Assembly: GCA_964535025.1 (NCBI GenBank)
Contig: CAZHRW010000121.1
Location: 1 to 22,145 of the forward strand
Length of the DNA stretch: 22,145 nt
DNA from: JAAYZK01 sp964535025
GTDB lineage: Bacteria > Planctomycetota > Phycisphaerae > SM23-33 > FEN-1343
Reading direction: 5' to 3'
Shown piece after piece: positions 6,252 through 14,128 of this stretch. The notes under the pieces were generated by a model. It did not search any database. It saw nothing but the letters and a program-made list of their open reading frames with translations, and was not told the DNA's origin. Within the stretch, counting starts at the first letter, position 1; each line of letters opens with the position of its first letter. The position numbers were made by a program, and so were the translations under genes.

Positions 6252-8843
6252 ATGCGATTGCGATTGACCCTGTGCGCCGGCATGCTGATGGGCCTGGCCG
6301 CGACGGCCGCCGCCGCCCCGGTCGACCTGCTGCGCACGCGGGCCGTCGCCCTGCTGACCGGGACCGCCGGGCCGACCGGCGGGCCGCGCCATCGGGCGGC
6401 GATGGACGCCCTGGAGGCGAGGACGACGTCGATCCTCGAGCGCGAGGTGGCGCTGGACCTCGCCGGCGTGGACGACGTGCCCTACGGCGACCGGCTGGGG
6501 GCGTTTTTCAATCCCGCCGCCGACCTGGCCCAGGCCTATCGCACGCCCGGCGGGCGCTGCGCCGGCCACCCGGCCGTGCTGGCGAAGATCGAGGCGTACC
6601 TCCGCGCCGGCCTGCCCTACGTGCGGCCGGACAGCCCGCGGCCGGGCAACTGGCACAACTACGTCATCAGGATCCCCCGCAGCCTGACCGTCGTCGCCCT
6701 GCTGGTCGGGCGCGACCTCGACGAGGAGGTCCGCCGCGACCTGGAGACCTGCCTTCAGTCGCTGCTGGTGGACATGCAGCTCACCGGCGCCAACGCCGCC
6801 AGCGAGGCGCGGAACCACCTGTACTACGCCTTCTACACCGGCGACGCCGACCGCGTCGCCGCCGCCGTCGCCCACGTGCTGCCGGCGATCACGATCGGGA
6901 CGACCGGCGGCGTGCTGGAGGACTACGCCTACCAGTTCCACGGGCGGATGCTTTACGCCGGTGCGTACGGCTCGGGCTACGTGGGCTCGCTGGCCACGAT
7001 CGCCTACCTGGTGGATGGGACGCCCTGGGAGATCCCCGCCGCCCGCAAGCGGATCCTCGTCGGCACGGCGCTGGAGCACATGCAGTGGGTGGCCTACGGC
7101 CCGGCGTGGGACCTGTCGGTGACCGGCCGCGGCCACGACGACCGGCGCAACGCCCGCCGCCTGCTGGACGGGATGCTCTACCTGGCCCGGCTGGACGACG
7201 TGGACGCCCGCGCGCTGGAGCTCGCCGCCGCACGCCTGGTGCGGGACTATGACGGGCTCGGCCTCGAGGTCGCCGGCATGGCCGACGCGGTCGCCGAACT
7301 GGACCCGCCGCCGCTGGAGGGGTTCCGCTACTACCACACCAGCGATTTCGGCCTGATCCGCAACGAGCGGTTCTACGTCAGCGTGAAGATGGTCTCCAGG
7401 TGGATGCAGGACTACGAGTATCTCACCGGCAAGGGCCGCTTCGGCTGGAACCTCTCCAACGGGCTGACCTACGTCTCGCTCGGCGACGCCGAACTGTGGG
7501 CCGGCCCGGGTCGCCCGCCGATCCGCGCGTGGGACTGGGACCACCTGCCCGGCACCACCAGCCGCGTCGGCGCCAACCCGCTCAACCCGACCGGCGACAT
7601 CAGCGACACCGGCGGCAGCCTGAACTTCGGCCGCGGCGACTTCAGCGGCGGCGCCGGCGACCGGGAGGGCGGGGTGCTGGGCTTCGAGTTGATCCCCACC
7701 CACGGCGACTTCGTCGCCCGCAAGGCCTACCTGCTGTTCGAGGACGGCCTGGTGGCCCTCGGCGGCGGGATCACCGCGACGGCCGACCGGCGCGAGCCGG
7801 TGCACACCACCGTCGCCCAGTGGGCCGCGGCGACCGACGATGCGCCGCTGCACGTGGCCGGCGACCGCGTGCTGACGGCGTGGGACGAGCCCCGTGCGCT
7901 GGACAACGTCCGCTGGGCGTGGCTGGACGGCGTGGGGTACGTCTTCTTCGAGCCCGTCACGCTCCACGCCGAGCGCCACGGCCGCCTGACGGCGCTGTGG
8001 CTCGACCACGGCGCCGCCCCGGCCGACGCCGCCTACGCCTACGTGATCCTCCCCGGCGCCACCCGCGAGGCGACGGCGGCGTTCGACGCGGCCGCGCGGT
8101 TCGAGATCATCGCGACCTCGGCCCGCCAGGCGGTCCACGACACCGCCACCGGGGTCCGGGCGGCGGTCTTCCACGCCCCCGGCAGCTTCGGCCCGCTGAC
8201 CGTCGACAAGCCCGCCATCGTCCACCTGCGGCCCGGCGACGACGGGGCGACCCTGGCCGTGCAGAACCCCCGACACACCCGCGAGCCGCTGACGGTGACC
8301 GTGGCGGATCTGCCGCCCGCGACGGCCTGGCCGGAGGAGGCGACGGTCGAGCGCGACGGGTCGGTCACCCGCGTGACGCTCGAGACGGCCCTGGGCCGGT
8401 TCTACCGCCTGGGCTTCGGCCCGGCCGGCGCCGCGGTGGCGCAACAACCGCGAGAGGACCTGCTGGCGCTGCACGCGTTCGCCGTCGAGGCCGAGAGCGA
8501 TCCGGTCGCGACGGTCCTGACGGTGCACCTGCCGGAAGGCGTGGCCGACGGCGACTATCGCCTGACGATTCGCGGCTACAAGGGCCACAACCTCCACACG
8601 CTGACCGACGCGGACCTGGTGGACCGGCCCCTGCCCGACGTGGTGCGCTACCGCTGGGTTCGCCCGGACGGCAGCCCGGACGACCGGATCGTCGACCAGG
8701 CGGCCGGCAGTTTTCGTTTCGTCCTGATCGCCGGGCCCTACCAGGCGACGGATTACTTCTCCGTGCCGCCGGTCGACGCCGACGGCAACGCCCTGTCGAC
8801 CGAGGGGCTGGAAAGGGACCTGACCCGCCCGCCGTACGAGTAG
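6252..8843 (+). CDS. Secreted polysaccharide lyase, family 8 type (hyaluronate/chondroitin/xanthan lyase-like)
   Basis: An 863-residue protein with a signal peptide (hydrophobic stretch to about residue 22, ending ATAAAA). The layout is that of PL8: an alpha/alpha toroid with NWHNYVIRIPRSL, then a beta-sandwich half with NGLTYVSLGDAELW and WDWDHLPGTTS. Candidate catalytic residues are Asn181, His230 and Tyr239 (the 9-residue His-Tyr spacing matches chondroitin AC lyase), an arginine in GRGHDDRR (from 292), and Glu389 in SRWMQDYEYLTG. PL8 enzymes cleave uronic-acid or xanthan chains by beta-elimination; the substrate here cannot be told. The start is fixed by GGAGG about 6 bases before the ATG. 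A glycosyltransferase follows after 25 bases. The protein likely acts in the periplasm or outside the cell. Confidence 0.88.
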   Translation: MRLRLTLCAGMLMGLAATAAAAPVDLLRTRAVALLTGTAGPTGGPRHRAAMDALEARTTSILEREVALDLAGVDDVPYGDRLGAFFNPAADLAQAYRTPGGRCAGHPAVLAKIEAYLRAGLPYVRPDSPRPGNWHNYVIRIPRSLTVVALLVGRDLDEEVRRDLETCLQSLLVDMQLTGANAASEARNHLYYAFYTGDADRVAAAVAHVLPAITIGTTGGVLEDYAYQFHGRMLYAGAYGSGYVGSLATIAYLVDGTPWEIPAARKRILVGTALEHMQWVAYGPAWDLSVTGRGHDDRRNARRLLDGMLYLARLDDVDARALELAAARLVRDYDGLGLEVAGMADAVAELDPPPLEGFRYYHTSDFGLIRNERFYVSVKMVSRWMQDYEYLTGKGRFGWNLSNGLTYVSLGDAELWAGPGRPPIRAWDWDHLPGTTSRVGANPLNPTGDISDTGGSLNFGRGDFSGGAGDREGGVLGFELIPTHGDFVARKAYLLFEDGLVALGGGITATADRREPVHTTVAQWAAATDDAPLHVAGDRVLTAWDEPRALDNVRWAWLDGVGYVFFEPVTLHAERHGRLTALWLDHGAAPADAAYAYVILPGATREATAAFDAAARFEIIATSARQAVHDTATGVRAAVFHAPGSFGPLTVDKPAIVHLRPGDDGATLAVQNPRHTREPLTVTVADLPPATAWPEEATVERDGSVTRVTLETALGRFYRLGFGPAGAAVAQQPREDLLALHAFAVEAESDPVATVLTVHLPEGVADGDYRLTIRGYKGHNLHTLTDADLVDRPLPDVVRYRWVRPDGSPDDRIVDQAAGSFRFVLIAGPYQATDYFSVPPVDADGNALSTEGLERDLTRPPYE

Positions 8844-8868
8844 CCGACGCGTTGCGAAGGAGCGATCG

Positions 8869-9615
8869 GTGACGGAGCCAACGCCGGTCCTGTCGATCGT
8901 CATTCCCGTGTACAACGAGTTGGACACGTGGCGCGAACTGCTCGGGCGGGTCGAGCGGGCGGACCTGCCGCGGGCGCGCAAGCAGATCATCCTCGTCGAC
9001 GACGGCTCGTCGGACGGCACCGCCGAGCAGCTTCGCGCCTTCGCCGCCGAGGTGGACGCCGGCGGCGGCGTCGGGCGGATCGACTATCGCGTGATCCACC
9101 ACGAGGTCAACCGCGGCAAGGGCGCCGCCCTGCGGACCGGCTTCGCCGCCGCCACGGGCGACTTCGTCGTCGTCCAGGACGCCGACCTCGAGTACGACCC
9201 CGCCGACTACCCCCGACTGCTCGAGCCCCTGCTGGCGGGGCGCGTCCGCGTCGTGTACGGCAGCCGGTTTCTCGACGGGCGGCCGCGGGGCACCCTCAAG
9301 AACTACCTGGCCAACCGCTTGCTCACGTGGCTGTCGAACCGGATGACCGGCTACAAGCTCACCGACATGGAGACGTGCTACAAGATGTTCCGCCGCGAGG
9401 TGATTCAGTCGCTCGAGCTGCACCAGGACCGCTTCGGCTTCGAGCCGGAAGTGACCGCCCGGCTCGCGGCCGCCGGCGAGCCCATCGTCGAGGTGCCCAT
9501 CGCCTACGCCCCGCGCACCGACGCCGAAGGCAAGAAGATCGGCTTTGCCGACGGCCTGGAAGCGATCGGCTGCATCTTGAAATACCGCACCCGGTTCCGA
9601 CGCGGAAAACGCTAG
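8869..9615 (+). CDS. Family 2 glycosyltransferase, dolichyl-phosphate-mannose-synthase-like
   Basis: A 248-residue GT-A enzyme. Visible parts are SIVIPVYNE (9-17), the nucleotide-binding LVDDGSSDGT (42-51), NRGKGAALRTGFAAATGDFVVVQDADLEYDP with its DAD metal motif (104-106), and GSRFLDG followed by NRMTGYKLTDMETCYKMF. This is the pattern of DPM1-like and GtrB-like enzymes that move a sugar from a nucleotide donor to a lipid phosphate, but no C-terminal membrane segments are present, so it is probably a soluble or peripheral form. It starts with GTG, supported by AAGGAG 6 bases upstream. It follows the PL8 gene by 25 bases and may share its transcript. The sugar and acceptor are not known. Confidence 0.9.
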   Translation: MTEPTPVLSIVIPVYNELDTWRELLGRVERADLPRARKQIILVDDGSSDGTAEQLRAFAAEVDAGGGVGRIDYRVIHHEVNRGKGAALRTGFAAATGDFVVVQDADLEYDPADYPRLLEPLLAGRVRVVYGSRFLDGRPRGTLKNYLANRLLTWLSNRMTGYKLTDMETCYKMFRREVIQSLELHQDRFGFEPEVTARLAAAGEPIVEVPIAYAPRTDAEGKKIGFADGLEAIGCILKYRTRFRRGKR

Positions 9616-9643
9616 GTCCCGCGGGGCGCCGTCATGACCCTAG
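9612..9643. repeat. Dyad joining two convergent stop codons
   Basis: CTAGGTC (9612-9618) and GACCCTAG (9636-9643) pair over 7 bp with one bulged C. The TAG of the glycosyltransferase gene and the TAG of arfB (read on the other strand) lie in opposite arms. It could act as a two-way terminator, but there is no T-run. Confidence 0.3.
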
Positions 9644-10059
9644 TCGTCGGTCGGCGGGCGGCGGCGCTGCTTGGTCTCGCTGCGGCGCTTCTTGTTCTCG
9701 ATGCGGCGGCGCCTGGAGGCGCGGGTGGGGCGGGTCGGCCGGCGCGGCTTGGGGGGCGTGGCGGCGGTGCGGATGAGCTCGACGAGGCGGGCGACGGCCT
9801 GGTCGCGGTTGCGGCGCTGGGTGCGGTGCTCGCGGGCGGTGATGACCAGCTCGCCCGCGGCCGTCCGGACCGTGCGGGCCAGGGCCAACAGGCGGCGCCG
9901 GACCGGCTCGGGCAGGGACGGCGAACCGGCGGCGTCGAAGCGGAGCCGGCAGGCGGTGGCGACCTTGTTGACGTTCTGCCCGCCGGGCCCGCCCGCGCGA
10001 ACGTAGCTGAAGGTCAGTTCCGATTCGTCCAGCGCGATGGAGCGGGTGACGCGGATCAT
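9640..10059 (-). CDS. arfB: Peptidyl-tRNA hydrolase ArfB (YaeJ), ribosome rescue
   Basis: A 139-residue single-domain release-factor homologue. It has the RF-1 core with the GGQ catalytic motif in RAGGPGGQNVNKV (GGQ at 26-28) and a very basic C-terminal tail rich in Arg and Lys, which in ArfB enters the empty mRNA channel of stalled ribosomes. It lacks the codon-reading domains of RF1/RF2. It frees the peptide from non-stop ribosomes. Its ATG lies one base after the TGA of uppS, so translation is probably coupled, and no separate Shine-Dalgarno site is clear. It is the last gene of the purA-uppS-arfB run. Confidence 0.93.
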   Translation of the reverse strand: MIRVTRSIALDESELTFSYVRAGGPGGQNVNKVATACRLRFDAAGSPSLPEPVRRRLLALARTVRTAAGELVITAREHRTQRRNRDQAVARLVELIRTAATPPKPRRPTRPTRASRRRRIENKKRRSETKQRRRPPTDD

Positions 10060-10060
10060 C

Positions 10061-10828
10061 TCATGCTTGGAGCCCGCCGAACCGCCGGTGGCGCCGGCTG
10101 AAGGCGCCGATGGCCCTGTGCAGCTCGCCGGGGTCGAAATCGGGCCAGAATACGTCGGTGGCGTAGAACTCCGCGTAGGCCGCCTGCCACAGCAGGAAGT
10201 TGCTCAGTCGCAGTTCGCCGCTGGTGCGGATGATCAGGTCCGGGTCGGGCACGCCCGAGGTGGTCAGGTGGGCGTCGATGACGGCCTCGTCGACGTCGTC
10301 GGGCGCGAGGGTCCCGTCGGCGACCTTCGCGGCGATCCGCCGGACGGCCGCGACGATCTCGGCGCGGGAGCCGTAGTTCAGCGCCAAACACAGGAACATG
10401 CCGGTGTTCGAGGCGGTCACGCGGACCGATTCGTCCAGCTCCCGCAGCACCGACGCCGGCAGGCCGTCCCGCAGCCCGACGTGGCGCAGGCGGATGTTGT
10501 GGTCGATGCAGGTGCGGCGCTCGCGGATGAGGTACTCGGCGTACAGCCCCATCAGCGCCTCGACCTCCTCGCGGGGGCGGGACCAGTTCTCGATGGAGAA
10601 GCTGTAGAGCGTCAGGGCCTCCAGGCCGAGGCGGGCGGCCTCGGTGACGATGGTGCGGACGACCGTGGCGCCCTCGGCGTGGCCGGCCACGCGGGGCAGG
10701 CCCCGCTCGGTGGCCCAGCGCCCGTTGCCGTCCATGATGATCGCGACGTGGCGCGGGATCCGCTCCTCGGGGATCCCCAGGTCGGCGCGGGCGGCTTTGA
10801 CGGCTTGGGGTGAGGTGTCGGCGGCCAT
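10061..10828 (-). CDS. uppS: Isoprenyl transferase (undecaprenyl diphosphate synthase)
   Basis: A 255-residue cis-prenyltransferase that extends farnesyl diphosphate with isopentenyl diphosphate to the lipid carrier for cell-wall and surface glycans. Motifs are HVAIIMDGNGRWA (from 27; Asp33 binds the pyrophosphate), GHAEGATVVR, TLYSFSIENWSRP (73-85), DLIIRTSGELRLSNFLLWQ and the aromatic YAEF near the C-terminus. The ATG at 10828 is used because GGAGGA lies 11 bases upstream and the 60 extra residues of the longer frame are the antisense of purA's 3' end. It begins 23 bases after purA. ispE, which supplies isoprenoid precursors through the MEP pathway, lies elsewhere in the window. Confidence 0.95.
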   Translation of the reverse strand: MAADTSPQAVKAARADLGIPEERIPRHVAIIMDGNGRWATERGLPRVAGHAEGATVVRTIVTEAARLGLEALTLYSFSIENWSRPREEVEALMGLYAEYLIRERRTCIDHNIRLRHVGLRDGLPASVLRELDESVRVTASNTGMFLCLALNYGSRAEIVAAVRRIAAKVADGTLAPDDVDEAVIDAHLTTSGVPDPDLIIRTSGELRLSNFLLWQAAYAEFYATDVFWPDFDPGELHRAIGAFSRRHRRFGGLQA

Positions 10829-10851
10829 GGCGGCGGCGTTCCTCCGAACGG

Positions 10852-12168
<1,317 letters not shown>

Positions 12169-12247
12169 GGTGCTGTGCCGTTCCTCGTTCATCCTCGCGC
12201 ACCACGTGACACCCCGGCCACCCGTCCGGCGCGCAAGCAACCCCACC

Positions 12248-12275
12248 ACCATAGGCACTGCCGCCGGGAGGTCAA
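12248..12275 (-). promoter_or_regulatory. Promoter of the purA-uppS-arfB operon
   Basis: On the minus strand TTGACC (12270-12275) and TATGGT (12248-12253) are 16 bases apart. Transcription would start near 12240, giving a leader of about 70 bases. The -35 is nearly consensus and matches the one before the epimerase gene. Confidence 0.55.
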
Positions 12276-12296
12276 GCGTTCAGAGGAACGAATCCG

Positions 12297-12347
12297 GCGC
12301 GGCGTGCGACCTGGCGCCACCGTCGGCGGACAGGTCGCACGCCGCGC
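12297..12347. repeat. 17-bp perfect inverted repeat
   Basis: The arms 12297-12313 and 12331-12347 are exact reverse complements (GCGCGGCGTGCGACCTG) around a 17-base centre. The RNA hairpin would be very stable. It lies just after the stop of the lipoprotein gene and just before the purA promoter, so a terminator or insulator for the minus strand is plausible, although no T-run follows on that strand. Only this copy is present in the window. Confidence 0.7.
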
Positions 12348-12379
12348 GACCACGTCGAACCTGACGCGGGCAGAATCTG

Positions 12380-12906
12380 CTAGTCGACGAGGTCGACGCT
12401 CCAACCCAGTTGGCGCCGGCCGTCCACTTCCAGAACGAGCGTCGCTTCGGTCGCCTCGGTGTCGGCGGGGACCGTCAGCGACACCGCCTGGAGGTCGGCC
12501 TGCGGGTTGGACGCCGCGGCCGAGTCGGCCAGGACCGTGCCGTCCGGGGCGAGCAGACGCAGGGCGACCATCGTGTCCTCGGGCGCCGGCCCGTGCAGGC
12601 GGATCTTCATCTCACCTCCGCGGGGGACGGCCCGCCGGGACTGCTGGTCGGTCCAGCCCTTCTGGGCCACTTCTTCTTCCGTGTAGTACCACGTGTCGTT
12701 GGTCCCGTCGACGATCAGCGCGACCACGCCGGGCACGACGCCGACCAGCAGCCACAGGCAGTCGTAGATCACGACACTGGTATCCAGGGTGTCCGAGAGG
12801 GGTGTGTCCGCCGTTCGGGGTACAGAATGTAGCCGCAACCGGTCGTGGCCACCAGCAGCGCTGCCAGCATCAGCCAGGACGTGAGTCGTACGGTCTCCTT
12901 GCTCAT
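12380..12906 (-). pseudogene. Lipoprotein gene broken by a -1 frameshift (or sequence error)
   Basis: Two overlapping frames make one protein. The first starts at ATG 12906, with GGAG 8 bases upstream, and encodes a lipoprotein signal ending TTGC (Cys24) then GYILYPERR; it stops at 12769. The second frame carries DTLDTSVVIYDCLWLLVGVVPGVVALIVDG and a C-terminal beta-like domain to 12380. The joined form (signal, Cys, xxLYPERR, a hydrophobic segment ending in IPGV- or VPGV-like sequence, then a short periplasmic tail) matches a small lipoprotein family I recall from many bacteria, whose function is unknown. Adding a single base between about 12797 and 12812 restores a 175-residue protein. No X-XXY-YYZ slippery site is there, so mutation or sequencing error at the C-run is more likely than programmed frameshifting. 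Confidence 0.75.
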
Positions 12907-12978
12907 GGTCTTTCTCCCAAAAGGTCCAAAAGGTCTGAAATGAGGAACCGCTGTTCTCTCTACACGCAATGGTATGCG

Positions 12979-12992
12979 CGCGTCGCGACGCG
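12979..12992. repeat. 14-bp perfect palindrome CGCGTCGCGACGCG
   Basis: The sequence is self-complementary and lies about 75 bases upstream of the lipoprotein start codon, where an operator could sit. In DNA this rich in G and C such palindromes also occur by chance. Confidence 0.4.
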
Positions 12993-13191
12993 GGAAAGGT
13001 CCCCGGCGACTTCGGCCCCGCCGGCGCTGCGGGTGTCGGGTGGCGACCACGTGCGGGGATCTGTGCTCGGCCGGCGGCGTTCCGCGATCCGCCACCGCGG
13101 GTTCACTGTGAGGCAACCGTCGTACCTCTTGTCTTCAGAACAGATTGTGTTTCACGGCTCGCCGGGCGCCGGCCGATTGCGATCCGGGGGG

Positions 13192-13219
13192 TTGCTTTGG
13201 GAGGGGTAAGCGCTAGAAT
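13192..13219 (+). promoter_or_regulatory. Promoter for the small gene at 13264
   Basis: TTGCTT (13192-13197) and TAGAAT (13214-13219) are 16 bases apart. Predicted start near 13226, giving a leader of about 38 bases that contains the ribosome site AGAGG. Confidence 0.6.
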
Positions 13220-13263
13220 GAGGGTAAACCCGAGGTTGCGTACAACATTCAGAGGTATTTTTT

Positions 13264-13542
13264 GTGGGACAGCCAGAACGCGTGTGTGCCGGTTTCCTCG
13301 GTCTCGGTCTGGACGGCGACGACGGACACATCCGGGTGAGCCGGGCCGAACATTTCCACCTGGTCGGCGGCAGCCACCAGACGCACGAACAGATGCAGGA
13401 CTCCTGCATCCTTTTCAACGAGAAGCTGAAGGCTCGGGGCAAACGCCTCGATGACCTTGACCCGCGCGAACTGGTGGACCTGGCGGCCGAGTGCGGCATG
13501 AACCTGGCGGTGAGCCCCCCGCGTCCGGAAGGAGGGACGTAA
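13264..13542 (+). CDS. Small conserved-looking protein of unknown function (92 residues)
   Basis: A soluble protein with no signal peptide or membrane segment. After a short beta-like start comes the core LVGGSHQTHEQMQDSCILFNEKLKARGKRLDDLDPRELVDL, predicted as helices. The VGGS-x-x-THE-x-M pattern with a following helix and a (K/R)-G-(K/R)-x-L turn is one I associate with small planctomycete hypothetical proteins; this is from memory and no function is known. It begins with GTG, with AGAGG about 8 bases upstream. It has its own promoter and is followed by a T-rich hairpin terminator, so it is a single-gene unit. The ORF on the opposite strand is a shadow. Confidence 0.72.
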   Translation: MGQPERVCAGFLGLGLDGDDGHIRVSRAEHFHLVGGSHQTHEQMQDSCILFNEKLKARGKRLDDLDPRELVDLAAECGMNLAVSPPRPEGGT

Positions 13543-13577
13543 GGGCTCACCGCCGGACGGATCGTTGCCGGTGATGG

Positions 13578-13613
13578 CCGGGCCCGCCGCCGCCGGCGGA
13601 GCGCCGGGTTTTT
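13578..13613 (+). terminator. Rho-independent terminator after the small gene
   Basis: Arms 13578-13591 and 13595-13608 pair at 11 of 14 positions around a 3-base loop and are followed directly by TTTTT. It lies 36 bases after the stop codon. Confidence 0.65.
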
Positions 13614-13617
13614 CCGC

Positions 13618-13647
13618 TTGGCGCGGGGGTCGGCTGATGGACATAAT
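13618..13647 (+). promoter_or_regulatory. Promoter for the 66-residue gene
   Basis: TTGGCG (13618-13623) and CATAAT (13642-13647) are 18 bases apart, starting right after the terminator. The start would be near 13654, leaving a leader of about 90 bases that holds a second purine-rich ribosome-like site (GGAGG at 13696-13700) touching an in-frame ATG at 13701. Confidence 0.5.
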
Positions 13648-13745
13648 GGATGATCAGTGGCGCATGTCCTTACTGTGTGCTCACGTCAGTGTCACGGAGG
13701 ATGAGGTTAAAAGGAGTCGTTCGGGTTCCTGAGGGAGGGACCGTC

Positions 13746-13946
13746 ATGTCTGAGACGTTTCGCGTGGTACGCGGGTACCGCCCGGGCCGTCGGTCTGCCG
13801 AGGGTCCGAATCTTGGAGGTCGTGAGGCCGTGCGGTTGGCGAATCTGGAGAGGTATGTGCTTCGTGCCCAAGCGGGGCTTCCCATCTTCGACGATGCGGA
13901 CAATCTGAAGCATCCACCCGCAAGCCAAGGTAAATCAACAGCGTGA
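13746..13946 (+). CDS. Small hypothetical protein (66 residues)
   Basis: Not recognised. The ATG at 13746 has GGGAGGG 5 bases upstream, better than the in-frame ATG at 13701 whose GGAGG touches it. The N-terminal third is Arg/Gly-rich and likely unstructured. The middle, GREAVRLANLERYVLRAQAGLPIFDD, looks like an amphipathic helix ending in a hydrophobic turn, a pattern suited to binding a partner protein or nucleic acid. Codon third positions carry much more T and A (TCT, GGT, CTT, AAA, TCA) than in neighbouring genes, so it may be a recent arrival or expressed at low level. It has its own promoter but no clear T-run terminator. Confidence 0.6.
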   Translation: MSETFRVVRGYRPGRRSAEGPNLGGREAVRLANLERYVLRAQAGLPIFDDADNLKHPPASQGKSTA

Positions 13947-13966
13947 GGAGGATCTGTACGGGGGGG

Positions 13967-13992
13967 GCCGAGTGGTCCTTCGACGACTCGGC
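13967..13992. repeat. Hairpin after the 66-residue gene
   Basis: GCCGAGT (13967-13973) pairs with ACTCGGC (13986-13992), and inside it GTC/GAC pair around a CTTC loop. No T-run follows on either strand. It may slow the polymerase or protect the mRNA end. The rest of the gap to 14128 holds the ispE -10 and an AT-richer patch with GAATTC. Confidence 0.4.
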
Positions 13993-14114
13993 GACAGTGG
14001 TTGGGGAATAAGTTTGCGCCATCGGCGGCCATAATCGGAAATCTTCCAATTCTCGGAATTCTCCGACCGGCCGCCCGCGGCGGAATCGTGCTGGCGTTCG
14101 ACTCCGGCCGCGGC

Positions 14115-14120
14115 TACACT
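14115..14120 (+). promoter_or_regulatory. -10 element of ispE, predicted leaderless
   Basis: GCTACACT has the hexamer TACACT at 14115-14120, 8 bases before the ATG. No good -35 is at the right spacing, so the call rests on the -10 and on its close likeness to the epimerase promoter. Confidence 0.4.
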
Positions 14121-14128
14121 GCGGCGCG

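Larger units (their letters stand above)
12907..13263. other. Divergent intergenic region
   Basis: This 357-base stretch separates the lipoprotein gene from the small plus-strand gene. It holds a 14-bp palindrome at 12979-12992 and the plus-strand promoter at 13192-13219. No convincing minus-strand promoter for the lipoprotein was found, and I see no further gene or RNA in 13000-13190. Confidence 0.6.

Noticed and set aside
5892..9020. 1042-codon open frame on the minus strand opposite purM and the PL8 gene
   Set aside because: It is a shadow: it crosses gene boundaries, has antisense-type composition, and no motif or ribosome site.
12190..12192. Upstream ATG as the purA start
   Set aside because: No ribosome site is at usable distance, and the extra 8 residues are not part of the conserved PurA start.
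12795..12815. Programmed -1 frameshift in the lipoprotein gene
   Set aside because: No slippery heptamer or downstream stem-loop is seen at the overlap, so a lost base or sequencing error is simpler.
13961..14005. tRNA-like stretch GGCCGAGTGGTC
   Set aside because: Only the D-arm phrase resembles tRNA-Ser/Leu. There is no acceptor pairing, anticodon arm or TTC loop; the sequence is explained by a plain hairpin.
14030..14035. CATAAT as the ispE promoter
   Set aside because: No -35 stands at 16-18 bases, and TACACT at 14115 lies in a better position with regard to the start codon.
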